DNA of 64,000 nucleotides from Paenibacillus sp. (GTDB taxonomy: Bacteria > Bacillota > Bacilli > Paenibacillales > YIM-B00363), in NCBI RefSeq assembly GCF_031177825.1, contig NZ_JAPSKE010000001.1:124001-188000 (forward strand), written 5' to 3'. The translations under genes were made by a program, and so were the position numbers. This document shows positions 8,143 through 16,514 of the stretch, piece after piece. Numbering within the stretch: position 1 is the first letter of the stretch; each line of letters opens with the position of its first letter. Under the pieces are notes generated by a model. That model did no database searches, was not told where the DNA came from, and saw only the letters and a program-made list of their open reading frames with translations.

Positions 8143-10386
8143 CTATGGAGCTCCTTCCGTGACGGGTAAATTCGCTTCCTTCATGGCTTCCTGCATAAGG
8201 TAATAACTTTGTTTCGGCCGTTCCACATACTCCACGTCGACATCCTCCCAACCTTCCCATCCGTAAAGGGGCAGCGCCGAAACGGGATACGGTTTTGCAG
8301 TCGAGCTTGGCGGCATGCCGACGAGCTCGCCCGTCGTCTTGTCCGCGATCCAAGGGAACAACCGCACGCCGTCGACGAAGCTGGATGCCAGCTTGCCGTC
8401 TTTGACGTCTTCGTAGTTGATGACCCGCAGCGAGCTGGGATCGCTGAACCCGAGCAGCATCCAAGGGATTCGGAGCTCGACGACCTCGCCGTCCGTTTGC
8501 CACATCGCCTTGGAGTCGTAATCCGGATCTTCCGGGTCGCTCGTCCCTCGAATCAGCTCGCCGACGTCGACGTCCTTGAACGGATGCTCGAAGCGGGAAT
8601 CGGGATATTCCAGCTTGTAGTTCACTACGAGCCGCCAGGGGTGGAACAGCCCCGAATCGTCCCGAAGTGCTTGCGGATCGACCGGCTCCATCCCGGCGTG
8701 ACGATAGAGCCGCGTATGGAAATCGTAATTGGAAGCGATTCGAATGCGGCCCGCCTCTTCGCCCGACAGCTCTACGAGCGTCTCCAATCCTTCGTCCAGC
8801 GTTAAGCCGCCCAGCTCCTCCGCGTGTCGGTTGCCTCCGGGGATCGTGTCCGTTCCGATGTAGACGGTCTGCCGCGCGGGATCGAACGGCTCGGACAATC
8901 GCAGCAGGAGGTATAGGTAGCCTTCGTCGTGGGAAGCCCGAACGTCCTCGAACCCGGCCGCTTGCATCTCCAGGCGCTTCCAATCGCCGGCCTTCAATCG
9001 TTCCCAATCCGACGCGTCGCCGTCGATCAGAATCGTCTCCGCCTTGCTCGGGTACATCCCGAGCACGCCGAAGAACGCTTCGTTCGTCAGCGCGTTGTAC
9101 CAATACGCTCTGCGGTCGGGGACGTCGTACTGCAGCGTGTTCCACGTTTTCTTAAACCACTCGTCCTGCCACGTAAACAGAATCGCCCCGGAATAGCCTT
9201 CGGAATGGATGTGCCGGAACAGCTCGCGATCGATTTCGCCTTGTCGCGCTTCGTTATGACCGCCCTGATCGCGCCCCAGCATACCCATATGCGCAACGCC
9301 TTGCGACGCCGGCACGCCGAATTCGGTAATCATGATCGGGAGCTCCCGGTGATGCCGCTTCAGCCGGTTCAAGTACGTCAGGTAACTGTCGATCTCCCCT
9401 TCGTCGTTGGTCATCGTCCGATACGTAGCGTCGAACGCGAAGAAATCCGGATAGTACGGATACACGTGATAGGAAGCGAAATATCCGGCCCCCCAATCGA
9501 CGGCTTCGATATGGAGCGGATCGACGGAGACGAGATCTTCCTCGAACAGCGGCTCGCCGGGATGCTCCAGCGGGTCGGTCGTCACCCAATTGGAAAAGGC
9601 GATCGGATGCTGCCACCCGTGTTCCCGCTCGGATTGCGCCGCGATATCGACCATTTCGGCCAACCAACGCTCGAAGGGGCTGGCTTCGGGCTTGCTTCGG
9701 AAGTGAACGCCTTCGTACGCCGGCACGTCGGAATGCAGCCGGTTCGTCCGATCCACCATCTTGGGGTCCCATTCGGTGCCGAGAATCCATCCCATCAAAT
9801 ACGGTCCCGCGTTAAAAATATACGTGCCGCTCGCTTTCCCCGAATGCGGATCGGCCTCGAGCATCGCCTTGCCGTATACGGCTCCTACCGCGTCCCGGAT
9901 TTCTTGCTCGAATTGCCGCTTCACATCCGGCTCGAACGCGTCTTGCCCCTCGATCAACCGCTCCTCCGGGCTCCACACGCCTTGAATGAAAAACAACGGA
10001 TCTCCCTCGCGCTTTGCGTTATAAGCGACCAATGCCTCGTAAAATTCCGGCTTTAGGATCGTATAAACGCGAATCACATTCGCTCCCATCTCTTGAATCA
10101 TGCCGAACCATCGAATGTATTCTTCCTTCGTGACGGCGAGTTCTCCGGGGAAATGTCCGGGCGTGGTCGCGCCGAGGTTGACCCCTTTGGCGAAGTATGG
10201 CTGCCAGGCTTGATCGGCGTATACTTCGATCTGCGAGCCCTCGGCTCGAAACTTCGCGCGGACGCCATCTTCGATCTCGGCGCTTTCGACCTTGGCCGCC
10301 GGCGGCCAGAACGAGTAGGCCGTCGCGGCCGCCGCGACCGTGCCGATCAAAGCCAACAGCGAAAGTGTCTTCGACATCTTTTTCAT
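8143..10386 (-). CDS. Secreted clan GH-A-like glycosidase with C-terminal CBM9/DOMON-like domain
   Basis: 747 residues, first gene of the polysaccharide operon. N-terminus MKKMSKTLSLLALIGTVAAA is a signal peptide or anchor. Residues about 60-450 read as a (beta/alpha)8 glycosidase: ANVIRVYT, ILGTEWDP with candidate acid/base Glu205, and IMITEFGVPA with candidate nucleophile Glu355, the spacing of clan GH-A enzymes; FTWQDEWF follows. From about residue 465 (ILIDGDASDWERL) a beta-rich domain resembles CBM9/DOMON modules. The likely job is trimming or releasing the polymer made by the operon outside the membrane. The family number and substrate are not determined. RBS GAGGGAAG precedes ATG 10386. 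Confidence 0.78.
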   Translation of the reverse strand: MKKMSKTLSLLALIGTVAAAATAYSFWPPAAKVESAEIEDGVRAKFRAEGSQIEVYADQAWQPYFAKGVNLGATTPGHFPGELAVTKEEYIRWFGMIQEMGANVIRVYTILKPEFYEALVAYNAKREGDPLFFIQGVWSPEERLIEGQDAFEPDVKRQFEQEIRDAVGAVYGKAMLEADPHSGKASGTYIFNAGPYLMGWILGTEWDPKMVDRTNRLHSDVPAYEGVHFRSKPEASPFERWLAEMVDIAAQSEREHGWQHPIAFSNWVTTDPLEHPGEPLFEEDLVSVDPLHIEAVDWGAGYFASYHVYPYYPDFFAFDATYRTMTNDEGEIDSYLTYLNRLKRHHRELPIMITEFGVPASQGVAHMGMLGRDQGGHNEARQGEIDRELFRHIHSEGYSGAILFTWQDEWFKKTWNTLQYDVPDRRAYWYNALTNEAFFGVLGMYPSKAETILIDGDASDWERLKAGDWKRLEMQAAGFEDVRASHDEGYLYLLLRLSEPFDPARQTVYIGTDTIPGGNRHAEELGGLTLDEGLETLVELSGEEAGRIRIASNYDFHTRLYRHAGMEPVDPQALRDDSGLFHPWRLVVNYKLEYPDSRFEHPFKDVDVGELIRGTSDPEDPDYDSKAMWQTDGEVVELRIPWMLLGFSDPSSLRVINYEDVKDGKLASSFVDGVRLFPWIADKTTGELVGMPPSSTAKPYPVSALPLYGWEGWEDVDVEYVERPKQSYYLMQEAMKEANLPVTEGAP

Positions 10387-10665
10387 CCTTCACTTCCCTC
10401 TGCTAGAAACCTCGTTTCTTGACGATATTTGTGGTTTGCGAAATTATCGTACTTCAGAAAGCGGCCGTTTGTCTGTGTTCTAAATGCTAAATATTGTAAT
10501 CGTTCAGAGAGTATTGTAATCGGAGTATGAACGTTGTGAACGCTTTCGGCGGGTGTGATGAAAGTATGGAAATTGTGTTCGTTTCGCGAAAATTGGGCAC
10601 CAATTGGCAGCGTTCGCAATACGATGTGCTATGTCAGCATTACATTTGCCTATAGGAGAGGTGTG
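10387..10665. promoter_or_regulatory. Divergent promoter region with 20-bp-spaced direct repeats
   Basis: Region between the polysaccharide operon (minus) and the ATPase gene (plus). TATTGTAATCG occurs twice, at 10492-10502 and 10512-10522, exactly 20 bases apart (about two helical turns). Read on the minus strand each contains TACAAT, a fair -10 hexamer; for the upstream one a TTCACA lies about 16 bases further upstream, giving a possible promoter for the operon. The repeat spacing also fits a dimeric regulator binding one DNA face. Neither start site nor regulator can be shown from sequence alone. Confidence 0.4.
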
Positions 10666-11775
10666 ATGTTCGCGATGTCAGGGAACGTTTTGCATTTTTA
10701 TTGCGGCGGCAATACCGCCAAGGGCTTCGCCGACTTGTTCGACTCGTCGCTGCAAGACCTACGGCGGCTGTACATTCTGAAGGGCGGCCCCGGTACGGGG
10801 AAATCCGGCATCATCCGCGCCGTCGGCGACGCCATGGTTCGTTCCGGCCATCATGTCTGGTACATTCATTGCGCGTCGGATAACGACTCGCTCGACGGCG
10901 TCGTCGTGCCGGGGATCGGCGTCGGCATCGTCGACGGCACGTCGCCTCATGTCATCGAACCCCGTCTTCCCGGCGCGGTCGAGCAGTACGTAAATCTCGG
11001 GGAAGCGTGGGACGCGGCCGCGCTGGCCGACCGCAGAAGCGAGATCCAGGCGCTGAACGATCAAATCAAGCTGGCGTACGACCGCGCTTATGGCGGCTTC
11101 GCGGAAGCGCTGCGGATTCATGACGACTGGGAGAAGATTTATATCGAAAATATGGATTTCGAGGCGGCGGATCGGCTGACCCGGGAATGCATCCGTTCGC
11201 TGTTCCCAGACGGTCTTACGGGGAGGAAGAGCCGGGTCGATCACCGGTTTTTGGGAGCGGCCACCCCGTCCGGCGCGGTCGACTTCGTCCCGAGCTTAAC
11301 CGCAGGGCTGAAGCGGAGAATTTTCATTAAGGGGAGACCCGGCTCCGGCAAGTCGACCCTGCTGAAGAAGGTCGCGGCGGCCGCGACGGAGCGGGGGTAC
11401 GATGTAGAAATCTACCATTGCGGCTTCGACCCGAACAGTCTGGACATGGTCATCGTCCGGGAGCTCGGCTTCGCCATCTTCGACAGCACGGCGCCGCACG
11501 AGTATTTTCCCGAACGGGAATCCGATGAAATCCTGGATATGTACGTGCGCTGCATCAAGCCCGGAACGGACGAAGCGCATGCGGACGCTTTGCAGGACTT
11601 GAAGCTGAGGTATTCCTCCAAGATGAAAGAGTCGATCGGGCACTTGGCGACGGCGAAGTCGCTTCACGACGAGTTGGAACGCATCTACGGGCAGGCGATG
11701 AATTTCGCGGTCGTCGATTCGATGCGGGATCGTATCCGTGGGGAGATCGACGCGATCGCCGAAAGATACGTCTAG
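10666..11775 (+). CDS. Duplicated P-loop ATPase (PRK06851-like)
   Basis: Start ATG 10666 is chosen because AGGAGAGG lies just upstream; a longer frame from 10555 has no ribosome site. The 369-residue protein has two Walker A motifs, GGPGTGKS (40-47) and GRPGSGKS (223-230), and the sequence after each is homologous to the other (WYIHCASDNDSLDGVV versus EIYHCGFDPNSLDMVI), so it is an internal tandem duplication of one ATPase domain. This architecture matches a conserved Bacillales family without an assigned function. It is divergent from the polysaccharide operon and is followed by a long hairpin. Role unknown. Confidence 0.8.
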   Translation: MFAMSGNVLHFYCGGNTAKGFADLFDSSLQDLRRLYILKGGPGTGKSGIIRAVGDAMVRSGHHVWYIHCASDNDSLDGVVVPGIGVGIVDGTSPHVIEPRLPGAVEQYVNLGEAWDAAALADRRSEIQALNDQIKLAYDRAYGGFAEALRIHDDWEKIYIENMDFEAADRLTRECIRSLFPDGLTGRKSRVDHRFLGAATPSGAVDFVPSLTAGLKRRIFIKGRPGSGKSTLLKKVAAAATERGYDVEIYHCGFDPNSLDMVIVRELGFAIFDSTAPHEYFPERESDEILDMYVRCIKPGTDEAHADALQDLKLRYSSKMKESIGHLATAKSLHDELERIYGQAMNFAVVDSMRDRIRGEIDAIAERYV

Positions 11776-11800
11776 ACGCGCAACGCCCCGCAGCGGCGAA

Positions 11801-11841
11801 GTGCACAACCCTTGGGCGCTTTCCGCCTAATGGTTGTGCAC
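11801..11841. terminator. Long hairpin after the ATPase gene
   Basis: GTGCACAACC (11801-11810) pairs with GGTTGTGCAC (11832-11841), and the inner bases extend the stem to about 18 pairs with few mismatches and a loop of about 5 bases. There is no clear T-run, so it may be a transcript-end stabiliser or a repeat rather than a canonical intrinsic terminator. Confidence 0.55.
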
Positions 11842-11902
11842 TTTCCGCACACTTCCTGTGCAGTTGCCGGCCTGCTTCATTGACTATATGTCATGCACAA
11901 GC

Positions 11903-11938
11903 AACATCCCGCGTGGCGACAAGCCCCCGCGGGATGTT
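11903..11938. terminator. Hairpin between convergent ATPase and alditol oxidase genes
   Basis: AACATCCCGC (11903-11912) pairs with GCGGGATGTT (11929-11938), 10 bp with a 16-base loop, followed by T-rich sequence on the plus strand. It lies 11 bases after the oxidase stop and could end transcription from either side. Confidence 0.6.
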
Positions 11939-11949
11939 TCGGCTTTCGA

Positions 11950-13209
11950 TCATTTTCCCATGACGTAGGTATCCAAAAAATCGTTGCGGAACTTGCCCTC
12001 GGGGTCGCAGCGAGCCATCAACCGGCGGAACTCCGGCAGCTTCGCGTAAAGCGACTGCAGCCTCCCCGGCTGCATCGTAAACAGCTTGCCCCAATGCGGA
12101 CGGGCTTGGAACGGCGCCAGCTTCTCCTCCACGATCGGCAGAACGTCGCGAACCGCGTCCCAATTCGGCTTCCAAGTGAAGTGGATCGCGACGGAATCCT
12201 GTCGATAGCAAGGACTCATCCACAACTCGTCCGCTGCGATCGTACGAACCTCGGATATATACAAGAGCGGTGCGATCCGATCTTTCATTTCCTCGAGCGC
12301 GCATAAAGCCGCATAGGCGTCGCCGCGGGAGACGAAGTATTCGCTCTGCAGCTCCTCCCCCGCGCTCGGCGTGAATTCCATGCGGAAGTGGGGCATGCGT
12401 TCGTGCCATGGTCCCGGGACGCCTTGCTGCTCGGTGCAATGTTCCGCGCCGCTCCCCGGTACCGGGTGCAGCTTCGCGCCTGCTCGCGTCGCTCCATAGA
12501 AGTCTACTCTCCCATCGTCAGGAGCTCTCCCCTTGTGCTTCAGCCACACCTGATTGAAAGACGGCCGCTTCCAATCCGTGAAAAGACTGACGCTGTACGC
12601 GCTGGAGAAGATCGCGTCGAAATCGTCCTTCAACATCGTAAGGGGCAAGTTCTCGTACACCTCTTGGCTCATCTCGAAGGAAGGCGCGACATCGAGCGTC
12701 ATTCGCACGACGACGCCGAGCGCTCCGAGTCCGACGGCCGCCGCTTCGATCGGACGCTCCGAGTCTTCTTTGGTGAAGGCGACCGTCGTTCCGTCCCCTT
12801 GAACGAGTTCGAGGGAATGGACCGCCGCAGCCAGATTGCGGTTCCGGTCGCCGGAGCCGTGCGTCGCCGTCGCGCATGCGCCGGCGACGGAAATATGCGG
12901 CAGCGACGCCAAATTGTGCAGCGCATACCCGTTGGCGTGCAAATATCCGCACAGCTCGCCGTACCGTATTCCCGCCTCCACCGTCACCCGATGGCGCGTG
13001 CGGTCCAACTCGATCACGCGATTCAGCTTTCGGAGCGAGATATGGCTGGCCGTCGTGTCGGCGACCGCGTTGAACGAATGGCGCGTCCCTAACGCCTTCA
13101 CCCGCGAGCGGGTCGCGACGAATTCCTGCACTTGATCCACTCGATCGGGAATGTATGTTTCCGCAGCGTTATACACATAATTGCCTGCCCAGTTTTTTTC
13201 GTTATGCAC
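11950..13209 (-). CDS. Alditol (xylitol/sorbitol) oxidase, AldO-like
   Basis: 419-residue flavoprotein closely resembling Streptomyces AldO along its length, from NWAGNYVY at the N-terminus through LPHISVAGACATATHGSG, AYSVSLFTDW, CTEQQGVPGPWHERMPHFR to RPHWGKLF. His44 in GTRHSFN matches the histidine to which FAD is covalently linked. AldO-type enzymes oxidise the terminal hydroxyl of xylitol, sorbitol or glycerol with O2, giving the aldose and H2O2. There is no signal peptide, so it is cytoplasmic. GTG start with GGGACGGG upstream; the aldo/keto reductase gene upstream is 15 bases away on the same strand, so the two are probably co-transcribed. Confidence 0.88.
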   Translation of the reverse strand: MHNEKNWAGNYVYNAAETYIPDRVDQVQEFVATRSRVKALGTRHSFNAVADTTASHISLRKLNRVIELDRTRHRVTVEAGIRYGELCGYLHANGYALHNLASLPHISVAGACATATHGSGDRNRNLAAAVHSLELVQGDGTTVAFTKEDSERPIEAAAVGLGALGVVVRMTLDVAPSFEMSQEVYENLPLTMLKDDFDAIFSSAYSVSLFTDWKRPSFNQVWLKHKGRAPDDGRVDFYGATRAGAKLHPVPGSGAEHCTEQQGVPGPWHERMPHFRMEFTPSAGEELQSEYFVSRGDAYAALCALEEMKDRIAPLLYISEVRTIAADELWMSPCYRQDSVAIHFTWKPNWDAVRDVLPIVEEKLAPFQARPHWGKLFTMQPGRLQSLYAKLPEFRRLMARCDPEGKFRNDFLDTYVMGK

Positions 13210-13224
13210 CTTGTCCCGTCCCTT

Positions 13225-14085
13225 CTAAAATACAGACGTATACCCGCTGACGGACGATAAGATTCGATCCGCCTCCTCGTCGGTCATCGAACCGAATCGC
13301 TCCGCGGCGTCCACGATTTTCGGAAATAAATGAACGTCCCCCGCGCTTGCGAAGCCCGCCACGTTCGGGAACTTCAATACGAAATGAACGCAAGCGTCGA
13401 TCACGTCCTGCCGATCGAACGGCTCGTACCAGGTTGCGTACGGGCGCTGCCGACGTTCGCCCCAAGGCGCCTTCGCGATCGCTTTAATGACCCGAACGGC
13501 GACCTCCCGGTTGACCGCTTCCTCCATCAAGGCGTCGAACGTCTCTCGGTATTCAGGCATCGAATACATGTAATAGTTCAATGGAAGCAGCACGGTTTCG
13601 AACGGGAATCGTCGAAGCGCTTCCAAATGCGCGGTCGGCGCTTCATGACCGTGCCCCGTAATGCCGATATGCTTGACGATCCCCTCTTCTTTCGCTTCGA
13701 TAGCCGCCTCCAGCGCGCCTCCCTTGTTCGTGCACAAATCAAGCTCGGCGATCGTTCCCACGGCATGAAGCTGCAGCAGATCGACGGAATCGACGCGCAT
13801 CCGCTCCAACGATCGATAAATTTCGGCTTTCGCCTTTTCTTTCGTACGCTCTCCTGTCTTCGTCGCGAGGAAAATCTCGCCCCGCGCCTCGCTGGTCATC
13901 GGCCCCATCCGCTCCTCGGCATCCCCGTAGCTCGCCGCCGTGTCGAAATGGTTGACGCCGCGTTCGAGCGCGAACCGAATCGAGGCGTCCGCCTCTTCTT
14001 GCGTGACGTTGCCGAGACTTGCGGCTCCGAACATAACGACCGAGCTTTCGAATGGAATACGGCCTAACGGTCTCTTGGGCATCAT
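13225..14085 (-). CDS. Aldo/keto reductase
   Basis: 286 residues from ATG 14085, which has AAGGGG 9-10 bases upstream; the frame is open further up to 14157 but without a ribosome site. NADPH-dependent reductase barrel with the four catalytic residues visible: Asp48 and Tyr53 in FDTAASYG, Lys76 in FLATKTGE, His107 in LLQLHAVG. Likely reduces or oxidises an aldehyde or sugar; being upstream of and co-directional with the alditol oxidase suggests linked polyol/aldose metabolism, but the substrate is unknown. Confidence 0.88.
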   Translation of the reverse strand: MMPKRPLGRIPFESSVVMFGAASLGNVTQEEADASIRFALERGVNHFDTAASYGDAEERMGPMTSEARGEIFLATKTGERTKEKAKAEIYRSLERMRVDSVDLLQLHAVGTIAELDLCTNKGGALEAAIEAKEEGIVKHIGITGHGHEAPTAHLEALRRFPFETVLLPLNYYMYSMPEYRETFDALMEEAVNREVAVRVIKAIAKAPWGERRQRPYATWYEPFDRQDVIDACVHFVLKFPNVAGFASAGDVHLFPKIVDAAERFGSMTDEEADRILSSVSGYTSVF

Positions 14086-14198
14086 CGATATCGTCCCCTT
14101 TGAACCTAAAATAGGTGCCATCGGAATAAGAGTAGCAAAGTTTCCCGGTTTCGTCATACCCTAAATGAACGAATCTGAAGGCGAAGAGGAGGATGAGC

Positions 14199-14537
14199 GT
14201 GCCGAACTATCGAATCATCGTAGATTTATCCGATCGGCGATTGTATTTGCTCGATGGGGATATCGTAAGGCGGGGATTTCCGGTCGGCATCGGAAGGATG
14301 GTCTCCCGGACGCCCACCGGCGATTACAAAATCATTAACAAGCAATCGAATCCCGGCGGTCCGTACGGCGCATTCTGGATGGGACTGTCCAAGCCGACCT
14401 ATGGCATTCACGGGACGAACGATCCGTCTTCCATCGGGAGGGAAGTGTCTAGCGGCTGCGTTCGAATGCATAACAAGGACGTTCTGGAACTGTCTTCCCT
14501 TGTGCCGGTCGGGACAAGGGTAACGATTCGGCCGTAA
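14199..14537 (+). CDS. L,D-transpeptidase (YkuD domain)
   Basis: Small, about 112-residue single-domain L,D-transpeptidase. It contains the YkuD signature with His in YGIHGTN and catalytic Cys in SSGCVRMHN. These enzymes form 3-3 cross-links or attach proteins to peptidoglycan meso-diaminopimelate. There is no LysM domain or obvious signal peptide, as in several small Bacillus/Paenibacillus paralogs of spore or cell wall function. GAGGAGG abuts an ATG at 14193, while the GTG at 14199 lies at the normal 6-base spacing, so I prefer the GTG. Confidence 0.9.
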   Translation: MPNYRIIVDLSDRRLYLLDGDIVRRGFPVGIGRMVSRTPTGDYKIINKQSNPGGPYGAFWMGLSKPTYGIHGTNDPSSIGREVSSGCVRMHNKDVLELSSLVPVGTRVTIRP

Positions 14538-14680
14538 CGGACCTCCGTCGGTCGACGAGCGATTGCCGCTTTACGAAAATCATGTAGATCCGACGCTTCC
14601 GGTCGGGAACGGCCGGATGACTATATACGGGGTCGTATGCCGAGCTCGAAGTGCAGCGCCGTAACGACGCCGAAACCGAA

Positions 14681-14735
14681 AATCGCCTGAGACGCGTCCG
14701 GCGACGATCGGTTTCGTCCGGGATCTCAGGCGATT
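14681..14735 (-). terminator. Hairpin terminator of the phosphodiester glycosidase gene
   Basis: AATCGCCTGAGA (14681-14692) pairs perfectly with TCTCAGGCGATT (14724-14735). On the minus strand the stem is followed by TTTTCGGTTTC, fitting termination of the genes that end at 14784. The rest of the 246-base gap 14538-14783 shows nothing I can name. Confidence 0.75.
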
Positions 14736-14783
14736 CTCCTTACGTTTTCATACAGGAAAATGGTACTAGCTCGTTCATCGCGA

Positions 14784-15893
14784 TTACGGCAGCACGACGA
14801 AATTGGAGACGACCTTCCGCTCCCGTCCGTCGGATGGGCTGTTCAGCAATTTGCCGTCGTACACGAAGGCGCTCGATCCGCCGCCGTCGAGGTTGTAGGC
14901 ATCTCGGACGTTCCACTCGAGCAGCTTCGTCTGCGCTTCCTCGAGCGTTACGCCGTTGCTGTAGCCCTTCTGCCTGCCGTCGATGACGATAAGCAGCAAG
15001 TCCCCGTTCGAGAAGTGACCGATCATGGTGCGCGGCTCCCGTTTGTTTTTCCACTTGGTCGGGATCTTCTGCTTCTTGCCGTCTTGGAGCAGCGTCGGCA
15101 CGAACGTGGCGCCTTGTTCGACGTCGAGCGCTTCGATATCTTTCCGCGAAGTAATTTCGCCGCCGACCAAATGCCCGTTTTTGTTGATGCCGATGAAGCT
15201 GAGTCCGGTCTGGTAGAATGCTACGATCTCGCCGTCGACGACGGTTACGCCCATCGGATAGAGAAGGCCGTTCTTATCTTTCGAAAATCCGCCGGCGTTG
15301 ATCGCCAGCACGGCGTCGGTGCGTTTCGCCGCCGAGCTCGTCGTCTCGCCTTTATCGCCGATCTTGTCGTTCGACATGACGAGCTTGATCGCCTTCGGGT
15401 CGTGCAGCTTGACCTTCGCCAAGTACCCCCGGTAGCCCGCTTCCTTTAATGAAAACACCTTCACGGTAGCTTTCTTGCCGAACGTCTGGCCGATCGGCTT
15501 GCCGAGCTGCGTGCTGAGCACCGATTCGAGCGTATCTTCCGTCGCTTGATTTTGCTGCTTGCTCTTGTTCACCAGCTCCGCGACCGCGTCATGCTGTTCG
15601 ACGTCGAAAGCGGATTCCCGTCGAGCGGCTTCCGTCAATTCCGTTAAGAAGGCATCGATTTCGGACAGCCGTTCGGCCGCCGCATTCGCCGTATCCGCAA
15701 TCGACGCGTAGGCGGTCGACACGTCGTCGGCAAGCTTGCTTACGCCTTCGATCGGCGTTTCCGCGTCCGCATACGACAGAACGGCCGGCGCGTAGGCGGC
15801 GTTCAGCTCGGAGGAGCGCAGCTGAAAACCCGCCGTTACGCCGAGCAGTACGGTAACGAGCAAGCCGAGCGGAATCAGCGATTTAGTAAACAC
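14784..15893 (-). CDS. Secreted phosphodiester glycosidase (NAGPA domain)
   Basis: 369 residues. Signal/anchor helix at about residues 5-25, then an alpha-helical stalk (about 50-130), then the NAGPA domain: VLAINAGGF, GVTVVDGEIV, TMIGHFSNGDLLLIVIDGR, GVTLEEAQ and the diagnostic NLDGGGSSAF. The family cleaves phosphodiester-linked sugars such as GlcNAc-1-P diesters and is common next to cell-wall and exopolysaccharide genes. Start is a GTG whose first 11 bases overlap the end of the upstream membrane coiled-coil gene, so the two are translationally coupled and probably act together at the cell surface. Confidence 0.86.
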   Translation of the reverse strand: MFTKSLIPLGLLVTVLLGVTAGFQLRSSELNAAYAPAVLSYADAETPIEGVSKLADDVSTAYASIADTANAAAERLSEIDAFLTELTEAARRESAFDVEQHDAVAELVNKSKQQNQATEDTLESVLSTQLGKPIGQTFGKKATVKVFSLKEAGYRGYLAKVKLHDPKAIKLVMSNDKIGDKGETTSSAAKRTDAVLAINAGGFSKDKNGLLYPMGVTVVDGEIVAFYQTGLSFIGINKNGHLVGGEITSRKDIEALDVEQGATFVPTLLQDGKKQKIPTKWKNKREPRTMIGHFSNGDLLLIVIDGRQKGYSNGVTLEEAQTKLLEWNVRDAYNLDGGGSSAFVYDGKLLNSPSDGRERKVVSNFVVLP

Positions 15894-16362
15894 GCGCCGC
15901 TTCCTCCAGCTTCTTGATCGATTTGCGCAGCTCCTCCAGTTCCTTACTTAGGTCCGTAATCCGCTCGTTCAGCGCCTTCTTCGATTCCGCCGTCGTACTG
16001 AGCGAATCGCCGGCCAGCGACATCTGCTCCTTCACGGCGGTCAACTCGCTTTCGACGACGGCGAATTGCGCTTGAAGCGCCGCGGCTAGTTCCTGGTTCG
16101 ACTGCAGCGCGCCCTGCAGCTGCGTTAACTTCCCGTTCACGTCCGCTATATGTTGTTGGTTCGTCCGTTGAATCTGTTCGAGCTCCGCGCGGATGCCGCC
16201 GACGTAATAATACGCCAACGCGAAGGCGCTGCCGGCCAACAACAGCCACAACGCGACGACCCCGGCCTTCGCGACCCACTTGTAAGAGCGTTCCGCCTTG
16301 TTTTCCCGCTGCTTCGGAGATCGCTCCATTCTCGATTCCAATTCGTAGTACGCTTCGTTCAT
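15883..16362 (-). CDS. Single-span membrane protein with extracytoplasmic coiled coil
   Basis: 159 residues: basic cytoplasmic N-terminus, one membrane span at about 32-53 (AGVVALWLLLAGSAFALAYYY), then a long coiled coil rich in Q/E/L heptads (about 55-155). I do not recognise a catalytic domain. The overlap with the phosphodiester glycosidase gene suggests that it tethers or positions that enzyme. AAAGGAAC precedes ATG 16362. Confidence 0.8.
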   Translation of the reverse strand: MNEAYYELESRMERSPKQRENKAERSYKWVAKAGVVALWLLLAGSAFALAYYYVGGIRAELEQIQRTNQQHIADVNGKLTQLQGALQSNQELAAALQAQFAVVESELTAVKEQMSLAGDSLSTTAESKKALNERITDLSKELEELRKSIKKLEEAARVY

Positions 16363-16514
16363 CGTTCCGTTCCTTTCGTTGTTTCTAGTTGAGATACTAT
16401 AATCCTATCATACTTGCGGGCGATTTTTCATAGATTATGTCGAAACCTGTTATGGAAGCGTCGAATCGAGGCCAGACTGGAAGCGAAAGGATCGATGTTT
16501 TCGGAGGGGATGGA

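Noticed and set aside
7133-9145. A 670-codon minus-strand frame inside the glycosidase and HEAT genes
   Set aside because: Arg/Gly/Ala-rich composition typical of an out-of-frame reading of GC-rich coding DNA; the glycosidase and HEAT frames show real domains.
11801-11938. Two hairpins as a possible CRISPR-like or mobile-element end
   Set aside because: The two hairpins differ in sequence, show no spacer pattern or target-site duplication, and fit ordinary termination between convergent genes.
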